Below are positions 1 to 9,719 of a stretch of 64,000 nucleotides of DNA, piece after piece. The stretch is taken from assembly GCA_905250115.1 (NCBI GenBank), contig CAJNOI010000065.1, forward strand, positions 237,912-301,911, in the 5' to 3' direction. A program made the translations under genes and the position numbers. A model generated the notes under the pieces. That model saw only the letters and a program-made list of their open reading frames with translations. It searched no databases and had not been told where the DNA came from. Position 1 is the stretch's first letter; each line of letters starts with the position of its first letter. Source of the stretch: Adineta steineri. Lineage: Eukaryota; Rotifera; Eurotatoria; Adinetida; Adinetidae.

Positions 1-448
1 CAGCATCAGAATTGTTAGCATCAGAATTGTCAACATCAGGATTTTCAGCATCAGAAATTTCACCACAATGACTTTCAACATCAGAAATTTCAGCATCAAA
101 GATTTCACCATGATGATTTTTATCATCAAAATTTTCATCATCAGTTTCGACTAGTACCTGATGAAGGAATTCTATAACACGTGAACATTCCTTTCGCCGT
201 TCACCTGGATGGTTCAGCCACCGATTAAAACTCGTAGATTGCGGCGAACCAATGAGTACAGCAAATTCACTTTGACTGACATTAGTGATATCGAGGAGAC
301 GTACGACAATAGCCCGTGCTTGATCGTCCTCGTTAGGACCATTAACTACGCCAAAACTGGGTTCACCTTCTTCTCGAATTTGAACAATAGCATCCCGTAT
401 GCGTATGCTTGTTTGCAGTATATGTAAGAATGCATCTACTTCAGCCAT
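1..448 (-). CDS. 5' part of an unknown protein, truncated by the window edge
   Basis: The minus strand is open from an ATG at 448 to the left edge, giving about 149 residues with no stop. The start reads MAEVDAFLHILQTSIR. Around residues 50-100 is a helix-turn-helix-like stretch (VSQSEFAVLIGSPQSTSFNR, then WLNHPGERRKECSRVIEFLH), recalling Cro/C1-type or homeobox-like DNA-binding folds. This is followed by a low-complexity tail in which units like EISDAE, NPDVDN and NSDAN recur. Codon use resembles coding DNA, and the base composition (more G+C in the first 250 nt of the CDS) differs from the flanking AT-rich DNA. Gene identity is unknown; the DNA-binding suggestion is inference from the pattern only. 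The rest of the gene lies outside the window. Confidence 0.6.
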   Translation of the reverse strand, partial: MAEVDAFLHILQTSIRIRDAIVQIREEGEPSFGVVNGPNEDDQARAIVVRLLDITNVSQSEFAVLIGSPQSTSFNRWLNHPGERRKECSRVIEFLHQVLVETDDENFDDKNHHGEIFDAEISDVESHCGEISDAENPDVDNSDANNSDA

Positions 449-3400
449 AATAATGAAACTTAATCTGAAACGAAAAGAAACATTAGTCACACATGAATTA
501 ACAATACATAATGAAAAAAATACTTGGGGCAGACATGACTCAAGCTTCCGCCAACATTTTTTCTCTTGTGTTCTGTACCAGATATTCCAAACCATTGCTT
601 ATCTATCTTGAAGAACGAAAAAAACAAAAAAATACAGTGCTACTAGCGATGGCACACAACATGGAACGACGAGAAGAGATAAGACACAATGAAATGAACC
701 ACATATGACATTCGTGACTTAGGAGTTCCAACAGTATTTTCAGCCGATACTTGACTCATATTTTTTATTTATACATATCGCGAACGTTAAATTCCATTAT
801 ATTTTAACAAAATCACACATTTACAAAATACGAAATATTCAAAGATCTTACCTAAAAAAACAAGCAGGACAAACCTGATTTTATTCTATTTTCATAAGAT
901 AAAAAATTAATTAAAGCGAGACGACAACAATCATATTTTTCACAAAAAAAATCAGTCAAAGCCGGTTTCCTTACAAAAATCCATTTTATTAAATTTTCTG
1001 TCGTTATCAATACAATTTCTAATCGCCTGCAAACTATCATATTCGATTACTATCGAACACTTCCCAAAATCGACTCAAAACCTAACTGAAATCAAATAAA
1101 ATTCATCACCACTTATCATACTTCTAAAACTCATTTTAAACATCTATCATTTATATAAATATGATGAACCAAGCATTTAATCTAACGTTACGAAAAGAAA
1201 GAATGCAGATTTTTTTATTTCATCGATACGTAATATAGATGAGTATGAAGACTAACTCGCTTATCATACAGTCAGTAGAAAAAAAGAAAGAGAGGTTACT
1301 TTTCATAAAAATAATGATATATGAAAATAAAAGAATCAACGAACTTACTGGTAAAGAGTGAAAAAGAAAGAATGCAGATTTTTTATTTCATCGACATGTA
1401 ATATAGATGCGTATTAAGACTAATCAACTAGCCATATAGTCAGTAGAAGAAAAAAAAGAAAACGTTGCTTCTCATACGTATAAACATATACATATATAAA
1501 TATAAGAACGATCAAACTTACTGGTAAAGAACGAAAATAAAGAATGAAGATTCTTTTTTTCATCGATGCATCATATAAATGAGTGTAAAGACTAACTAGC
1601 TTACTGGTCAAAACGCGTAACGCGTCAACTATGTTAATGTGAGTTTGAAGGCATCATTTCGGAAACTTTTTATCGCTATGGTGTGCAGGACATTCAAGGG
1701 TATACAGAGATATTTTGCTTTGTTGATAAGTGCTTCCAAGGACATTTGGAAATTGATAGCAGGGAGATGAGTCATACATGATGAAAATTCCTCTATTTAA
1801 AGTATTAGTTCCTCTAACACCTATGGCGAGAGAGCTTGATATATGCAAAGTTGATGAAGACTGTGATGCCAGATCCATCTTTTCGGATAATAGCTGGTTC
1901 CTGATATTTTATACATTTTGACAGCAAGCTGAAGTAAAACTAGGATAGTTATAACGTCATCGCATAACGAAAAGTAAGTATTGTTTTTTTCGCTGATTTA
2001 TCTCAACTATTTTTCACATAAAACACATACATAAACCCAGATTTTTATGAGCTATCTAATGCATATATTTTTATTTGAGAAAGATTCTGTTTTATAATTG
2101 TTTTACGTAATGCGATTGTGAGGATTTTATTCTGATCAGGGAAATAAACAATGAGAGAGAACACGCACTCCAAAGCAAAAGCAAAGCTTTTATATACTCA
2201 CATGTATATAACTCAAGAATCCTGATCATACGGGTGTGACTCAGGAATCTCAATCATATACACATAAGTCAGTAATTCCTTGACTCATAAGATATTATGG
2301 CTAGTGCCGTGACAGCGATGACGTTTTTTATCGTTTCCTGCATTTTTGTATATCTACAAAAACCGTTTTCAGATGCTGATTTCTTATTCAAAAACCACTA
2401 TGAGCTATGATTAATATATGTATGTATTGATTACTAAGAAGTTGTCATAAAAACATAGATGACTGGTCAAATAATTTGGTTGAATTCAATTAGAATTCAA
2501 TTACCGATGAAAATCGTTTATCGTGTTCTATAATATATACGTAAGGCCGGACAAACTCAAAATTCCAGTAGGCATATTTTCTCAATGTTTTATATTCGAT
2601 TCGATAGAACTCATAAAACTGTGTAAGAAAATGTACTTAAAAAAAGTTTTCATTCTTTTATATAGATCAAAAAAACTTATAATAATGAGATCGTCTACAC
2701 AGAACGATCTCATTAATAAAGAAATCTTAGTATATTAAGCTTTTTTATGGATATAAAAGAATGAAAATTTTTTATAGTACATTTTCTTAGACACTTTTAC
2801 GAACTCTATCTAATCATATATAAATTATTGAGAAAAAAATGTTTAGTATAATTTTAAGTTTTCTCTACCTTATACAGACATTGCTATACATACTAGTCAA
2901 GCGAGTTCACTTTTTTTCAACAATTCTTTTGTATTAGAAAAATCAATAAACACAGCATTTGACATGTGCATACATTAAACTTTAGAATAAAATTAATACC
3001 TTGTCTTTACAAACGTGTACATAAGACAAAATGAAGCATAGAGAAAAACCTATCACAAAAGTCATCGTCATCGCGTTACGTCAATGAAACTGATCATTAT
3101 TCAGAATAAAAAGCCTATTCAGAAATTTGTTTTATCCCTTAGATACCTCAAACTGTCAGCTACTAACCGTCTATGGAACGCTTCTTTTAATGTAGTATAC
3201 ATTCGCAGAAAAATAAAGAATAACCATATCACTCTCAACTTTTTGTCTTTAATTCATCATCGCGTTTCGTCGTATGTTTTTACTGTAATTTTCAGACGGC
3301 TCGTTCAAATGACATAATATTTTCATAGATTGTGGGGACGACAGAGGCACATCTTCCACCGAAACCATGAGCCTTCTACACAATCTAGTTGTTGAAAGAA

Positions 3401-4713
3401 AGTTAATAAAACTATAGACAAAACGTCATCGCGTTACGCTCGCAGAAACCGGTATTCGTTCATTAGAACCATTGAGTTTACCTTTTGCGATTGGACAAAG
3501 TGGTTAAATGAGACCTGACGTCTGTTTTTCAAGTCCGGTCATGAAAAAAGAATTTTATTGTATAATAGTTCTTCTGTTCCTTCTTTTGGTTGATCCATAT
3601 AATATTACTCGCCACTACTACTACTAGCCACGAATACAAAGCAGTACAGTAAGGAGAAAAACAAAATTGAACTATAGATGCTTAATATAGTACATCATTA
3701 GAGATGTCACATTTTACGATAGTCTGTCGCTTCAACATTCTACTTGTTTCATATTTATCTTTCGGCCAACAGATTTTTCTATTTTCGTATAATGTATGTA
3801 CTTTTGAACTTGTTTTAACGAAATAGGAGATCTTTGTAATTTCATTTCTATTATGAATCTGTATAAAACTGCAAAAATACCGAAAGAGAATATATATACT
3901 TAAATTTATTTCGCATAAGTAAATAAATGAACGAATGATAATTATAATAGAAATACATTTAACAAATTCGTTTGATAATTTGCGTCAAATAAAATTATTA
4001 AGCCGATCTATTTATGTAAGTAGATGTAGATTGAGCGACTTTTTTTTCTGACGATATTGTCATTGACAGTAAGTACGTCATCTATAGATATGTCAGCTTA
4101 GCATTAATATTCAAAATAAAATGTAATACTTTTTGCGTATATATTAAGTTACTGTTTATATAATATTAATACATATAATGTTTAAATTGATTTTTTCGTC
4201 ATATATTAGTGTGATTTTAAATATATGTTTATAATCAAATTAAAAGAAATATACAGAGTGATAATATCAAAATATTTTTATTTTTTACATATATAATTAT
4301 TCAAGTTCAAGGTTATATATATAATTTTTTTTCTATTTTAATCAACATAAAAAGAATTCCATTAAACCAAATATAGAACGAGACTTAGGTACCTGGAAAA
4401 GCTCGTTTGATCATCAAAGGTGTTATTATTATACCCATGTTCACTTAATATTAATGAACGTATATTGAATTTACCTAGACAATAATGTCAAACCGATAAC
4501 GTTATATAAAAATAGATTTTAAATATCTATTCAAGATTTTGTACATACTAATTATCAGTACTCTTTTATAATAGTTCTTCATATTTTTTCGATAGACTCA
4601 TATTCTTCTACATAAAAATAGGTAACTTTTTTGTCTTGCATCGAAGCAATCAAGCATAAAACATGTGAGTTTTTTGAATGTCAGAATATTGTATGTATTA
4701 GAATAGTTACAAT
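449..4713. other. Intergenic region, AT-rich, several repeat traces
   Basis: No conserved protein is recognisable in about 4.3 kb. Short ORFs (for example 1654-1878 minus and 3084-3317 plus) show no family resemblance. The region holds a degenerate tandem repeat near 1190-1615 and several copies of a TCATCGCGTTACG-like motif, listed separately. It contains the promoter of the gene to the left and presumably that of the GT31-like gene to the right. Confidence 0.5.
1190..1615. repeat. Degenerate tandem repeat, unit about 168 bp
   Basis: Three related blocks begin near 1198, 1365 and 1533 with AAGAATG(C/A)AGATT, followed by TTCATCGA, a TAATATAGATG-like run, AAGACTAA and (in the first two) GTCAGTAGAA. 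The phrase CTTACTGGTAAAGA sits between units at about 1345 and 1517, and a related CTTACTGGTCA at about 1600. Spacing is about 167-168 bp. Copies have clearly diverged, so the array looks old. Confidence 0.6.
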
Positions 4714-6634
4714 ATGGTTTTATTTCAAATTTCTGAAAATGTATTTTTGATATTTAATCGACGTTGTTTTATTGTATGTTTTATTACAATGATAGCGATA
4801 ATTATAATCAATCAAATTATCAATTCTTCCTATGAAATAATACCGAAACATTGTGATGCAATACGTATTCAAGAATATTATATGAATAACCTCAGGTACT
4901 ATATACAAAAATAGAAATTCTAAATAAAGTAATATTTACTTTCATTTAAATGTGCATGAAAAATAAATTTACCATACTTCCAAGCTGTATTTATTTTATT
5001 AATATATTTTTAAATAACTAAAGACATCTGTCAAGTTCATAGAATATTATCTGAAATATATTTATATGTAAAAGGTTTTTTCTTTTTATGGATCTTCTAT
5101 TATAATTAGCTGATTGTAATGATGAAAGAATTGAAAGAAGCATTATGACTTATTCGTGTTAATATAATTTTTTTTATAATACTAATTTATTTCTACGTAA
5201 TGTAATCACAACAGTGTGCTCTTTAGCCTTTTTTAAAAATAGATTGAAATCTTTTTTGTTATCAAACATGCATTTACGGATGAGATTGAAAAAATATCCT
5301 TGATATATACTTCTAACTAATTGCTTTCACAGTAGTTACAAAAATCTTTTCTATACATCATGATTCCATATTATAAAATATTTTTTGTTATCTAAAAGAA
5401 ACCTGGAAATTAAATCCCATTCACATTTATAAAGCTTCTTTCTATATATCCTGGATATGTCTGGATCTATAAATATATAAAATAAATATTTAATAAAAAC
5501 AGAAAAACAAAAAATCTATGTAATATAAGATCATACACTAATTGTAAATATTGATTTTAATATTTAATAAATATGTTCTATATAGTGCATATCATATATT
5601 GCAAACAAAACGTGTTCATCCAGAAATATTTGAATATAAAATAGTAAACAATCGTGCCTGTGAAAACAATAATTCTACAATTGATCTATTAATATTTATT
5701 ATTTCAAATACAAGATCATATGAACGACGTAATGCAATTCGACGAACATATGGTAATTTGAATAATATATTCAAATATAGTGACAATGCATTAGCAAGAT
5801 TAGAAGTTCGAATACTATTTATGATTAATCTTGATGAAAATCGAATGAAAACTGTTCTATATGAACAAGAAATTTTTAATGATATTGTTCAAGTAAATTT
5901 AACAGTTTCTATTTGAAAAAAGAAATTTTTTTTTGCTATTTTAGGTCTTAATACCTGAATATGATTCGATGAATATCTATCGAGATTTATCTATATTAGA
6001 CTGGTCATCGAAATATTGTTCACAAGCAAGATTCATATTTAAAATGAATGATTCAGTATTTTTAAATCCATTTTTACTTTTAAAATTTATTAATGAAAAT
6101 CCAAATGATCGAGTTAATCTTGAATTAAAAGACTCAATTAATATTTCAGATAGTTGTGCACATATTGATGCACGTCTTCCATTACTATCTGGATTTATTC
6201 ATTCAAATGAAAAAGTTCTAAGACAAAAACTATCGACTAATCAACAATCAGAAAATTTTCTTGTCAATAAAGATGAATATCCATGTGATACTTATCCAAA
6301 TTATTTAAATGATAATGCTTATTTGATATCAAATGATGCACGAGATTTAATATTATGTACATTTTATCGACAATCAAAGATATTATTTCCAATATCAAAT
6401 ATATACATCACTGGTATATTACCTGAATATTTACATATTGAACGTCATTCTTTAATAAATTATAAAATAAATTTTGATTCGGAAATATCATGTGAAGAAT
6501 TTTTTATCGAAACAAATCCTTTACAAGCATTTGCTTGTGTTACAAATATTGATTTATCAAAAAATATTTTTGAATATTATTCGATTTATTGGCAATCTAT
6601 AATTAATTCTCAAATAGAAAATAATGAAAAGTAG
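4714..6634 (+). CDS. GT31-like (beta-1,3-galactosyltransferase family) type II membrane protein
   Basis: Three exons (4714-4895, 5586-5892, 5945-6634) join in frame to about 392 aa. A short cytoplasmic N-terminus is followed by one membrane anchor (about residues 18-36, FIVCFITMIAIIIINQII), as in Golgi type II glycosyltransferases. The lumenal part carries the family's RRNAIRRTYG motif, then DIVQ, the YRDLSILDWSSKYC block (matching YRNLTLKT...WxxxYC) and FIFKMNDSVFLNP at the DxD position. Known members have DDD there, so the metal-binding acids are mostly gone. The glycine-rich GGGY-type loop reads NDNAYLIS, and the E-D-V-Y motif reads SNIYITGIL. The fold family is fairly sure; activity is doubtful. 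The 690 bp first intron is long for this window, so exon 1 is less certain than exons 2 and 3. Confidence 0.7.
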
Positions 6635-7255
6635 ACGGAAATAAAATGATGTTGATGAAGACCTGGACGAATCTATCAATATTTTTTTTATTCTATTCTA
6701 TTATTCTATGTGTTTTCTTTTGTTTTCTCGAACAAAAATATTCTAACTTGCTTTGACGCTCTACGTTGTATTTTATCGTCTAATTAGAATAAGAGATGTA
6801 AAAAGAAAGCAAGCACGAACGAACGTTTTTTCTCTCTAACTGCAAATAAGACTAAAAGGAAAAAGAAAAAGAAAACACAATGTAGGAATGACTACTCACT
6901 CATCTATATACATCCTGGCGGAGTTTGATTATACTTTGCATACAGATTGTGTCTTTCACTAGGTTAGGAGTAGCTTTTCTGTCGTATAAAAAAAGCGATA
7001 AAACATTAGGAAAGAAAATTTTTCTTTCGCTTAGTGTAAGCCTTGATAAGAACGAGAAAAGTGACACTATGTTGCCTATAGTCTAAGGAACAACTATGTT
7101 CATACGTATATGATTATCTTTCACTTTAATAATAATAAAAAAAAGTGATGGATTATTCTTTCCTCGTCTTCTCTCATATGCAGACTTTGTCCCCCCAATA
7201 ATATATACAATCCATCATAACCCATATGTTATAATCTCATTTAAACATTTTCTAG
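6635..7255. other. Intergenic region
   Basis: AT-rich DNA between two plus-strand genes. I see no ORF with family resemblance. The last bases before the next ATG form a TTTTCTAG acceptor-like signal (to 7255), compatible with a 5' UTR intron or with spliced-leader addition. Confidence 0.4.
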
Positions 7256-8487
7256 ATGATTCCTAACATGTATTTAAGTATAACTGGTTTCTTATTTCTA
7301 ACTATAAGTATTATTGTTCAATCAGTACCTGTGAAACCCATTGACAAACGTATGATATTCTTTGTTTTTATGATAATAATTATAAAAATTTTTTTTATCA
7401 TGTTTAGTCATTCCATCGTCTGAAAAGGCTCCTTCTGAGTCTATCGATCCGTTAAAATCATCAACGAGTACAATTACACCTGCAAAAAAGCACGATATTA
7501 ACAATATTAAGAAAAAACGTTATGCTGAAGATTATAATCAATTCGATGAATTCATGGATGATGATAGTGATGATGATGACGATGAAGATGATATCAAAAT
7601 TGAACATAAATTGCATGCAAAAATAAAAGAAACACCTGCACAAATTCATGATAATGCCGACAGTAAGTTTGCCAGTAGACTAGATTTATTTAGTAACTGT
7701 CAAAGTTCTTTTTTTTATAATTACAATAATAAGTTAAATGATGATTATATAATTTGTTTTGTTAACTTTATTTTTAGAACCAGTTGATACTGACGATTCA
7801 AAAATATTTTCTGATATTCAAATGAATCCAAATGAATTAACAAATTTTGCACGTAAACGTCGTAATATTAATTTAAATAGTGAATCTATTCAAAGACGTA
7901 AACGAGCTTTATCACCATATGATTTATATAATACTGATCCGGTACGTGATAAAATATTGAATTGATAGATTATTCTCATATTTATCATTTTAGTTATATG
8001 ATTCATATATCGAACGACAACAATTTATTCGTCCGTCACGAAAATTCGAGTAAGAATTTATTTTATCGATGAATCTTTAATAAATTAGTTTTATTTATTA
8101 ATAGATCACTTTATTGGAACCAACCGTCTTTCTATGAACGAAGTATTCGTTCAGCATTATATGAACAACCGGAATGGAATAGAATCTATACAGAAGATCC
8201 ATATGAAAACGATTATAATGATGAAAATCAAGGTGAATAATTTTATTTATTTCCTAGCCTCTATTTTTATTTCATTTTTTCATTTATTAGATTTATCCTT
8301 CTATGATGATGACAATGATAGTGATGAAGAATATGAACCTTATCTTAATTTATTAGAGTCAGCCAGTATTCCATTCGATAATTTACAATTACAACAAAAA
8401 TATAATACAGACAATTTATTAAACAATGACGATGATGATGATGAGGATGAAGGACTCTTCCCTATAAGATACGATCCTTTTAAATAA
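7256..8487 (+). CDS. Secreted acidic protein with multiple dibasic/furin-type sites (prohormone-like), unknown
   Basis: Six exons (7256-7349, 7408-7662, 7778-7941, 7994-8049, 8105-8232, 8291-8487) join without a stop to 297 aa. An N-terminal hydrophobic stretch (GFLFLTISIIVQS) looks like a signal peptide. After it come basic cleavage-type sites: DKR, KKKR, RKRR and RRKR. There are Asp/Glu-only runs near residues 90 and 285, and Tyr/Arg-rich segments such as YDSYIERQQFIRP and SFYERSIRSALYEQPEWNR between them. No cysteines suggest a disulfide-rich fold. The layout resembles a neuropeptide or other processed secretory precursor, but I recognise no known peptide; an acidic matrix or calcium-binding protein is the alternative. 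The ATG directly follows a TTTTCTAG acceptor-like signal. Confidence 0.65.
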
Positions 8488-8805
8488 TCTATACAACTGA
8501 TTGTTTTCAAGACAATCGGATAGATAAAAAAACAAAAAAAAAAATTATATATATACATTTGTCTATGTTGTGATTATAAAATATACATAAATATTATTTT
8601 TTTTTCTTTCTGTTGTGTATCTATTTATCATTTTTCACATTCTTTCATCATGCGTACTGTATTGATGTCAATCGTTATTCATGCACATGCAACATACTCA
8701 CCTGAGACGAACGGTTAAGACTCATTTCTTTCTGCGTAATATTTATGTTTTACTTAGTCGTTTATTTTTCTTTTCGGAAATAAAATATTCGTTATTAAAA
8801 AAATA

Positions 8806-9144
8806 ATGGCTGCATCTGATGAGTTTCTATGTGTAACTTGTCAAACAAGTTATGGGTTTAATTCTATTGAACAACGTGGACTTATTATTCTGATTATTCT
8901 TGTACTTATTGTACTTGTAGTATGTTATGCAAGTGTATTATGGTTCGGGATTCGTACACGATTTCAACCAACGATAGAATCGAATGTTATGACTAATAAT
9001 CTTGTACATAACAACCGAGCATATTTTTATGATTATGATGATGATGAATTTATACAACCTGTAAACAATACAAATAGGTCACCACCATCACCACCGACAA
9101 CAACAACAACAACAGAACATCTTCTTATTGATATAGATAATTAA
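8806..9144 (+). CDS. Small single-pass membrane protein, unknown
   Basis: A single exon encodes 112 aa. Residues 1-22 contain a CVTCQT motif. A strong membrane helix follows (about residues 26-46, LIILIILVLIVLVVCYASVLW), then a basic stop-transfer segment (GIRTRF), a Tyr/Asp-rich stretch (AYFYDYDDDE) and a Pro/Thr-rich tail (SPPSPPTTTTTTEHLL). The positive-inside rule suggests an outside N-terminus and a cytoplasmic tail. No signal peptide precedes the helix. I do not recognise the family. It lies about 320 bp downstream of the acidic secreted protein on the same strand. Confidence 0.6.
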   Translation: MAASDEFLCVTCQTSYGFNSIEQRGLIILIILVLIVLVVCYASVLWFGIRTRFQPTIESNVMTNNLVHNNRAYFYDYDDDEFIQPVNNTNRSPPSPPTTTTTTEHLLIDIDN

Positions 9145-9719
9145 CCATCATAATGTTGATTTATATTTCAAATTTTGTTAAATAAAATCTGTTTATGAAG
9201 TTTAGATTTATCTAAGATTAAAATTGAAGAATTTTCTTTTATTTAAAGGCCAATCTTAATAATTAAAAATCCCACGCATGCAGGTGCAATGGCGAAGTAC
9301 ATTGATTTATTCGGAAAAAGAATGTCAGAAATGATACTAATATACTTTAAACATATATATATATATATATCATAATTTGTCAATATGACCTAACAATTAT
9401 TCATATAGAATCACTACAAAGACTAGATTAAATGAATTTTTATTATATTATTCATGGGTAAATAATCATATGAAAAATATGGTGATCCATTTATTTCTAT
9501 TAAAGTTATTATTTAATCAAACACTTTATTTTATGTAAGATTATATTAATAGTATTACATCTAATAGATTAAAAAATTTATGAATACAACAAACACGCAC
9601 AATAATTCAATAGATATGATATGAGAAATTTCGAACTATTTATCTGTAAGTCTTTTCATTTATTTGAAATCTGAACTATCCGTAGATAAAAAAATAAAAA
9701 ACAATTAAGATATGTTATA
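9145..9719. other. Convergent intergenic region
   Basis: This is the space between two convergent genes, with AATAAA-like signals and a short TA run at about 9354-9370. I see nothing else in it. Confidence 0.4.

Noticed and set aside
1654-1878. 74-codon ORF on the minus strand (LASQSSSTLHISSSLAIG...)
   Set aside because: Somewhat protein-like composition, but no family resemblance, no splice partners and no conserved context; chance cannot be excluded.
3084-3317. 77-codon ORF on the plus strand
   Set aside because: Basic, low-information sequence overlapping the TCATCGCGTT motif copies; no homology recognised.
3486-3545. tRNA-like segment (GTGGTTAAATGAG ... TTCAAGTCCGG)
   Set aside because: It has A-box- and B-box-like words, but the acceptor and anticodon stems do not pair, so it is not called as a tRNA; a decayed tRNA-derived SINE remains possible.
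7461-7649. Hydrophobic ORF antisense to the acidic secreted protein
   Set aside because: It is the reverse complement of GAT/GAA repeats (Asp/Glu runs), which always read as Ile/Ser/Phe-rich strings.
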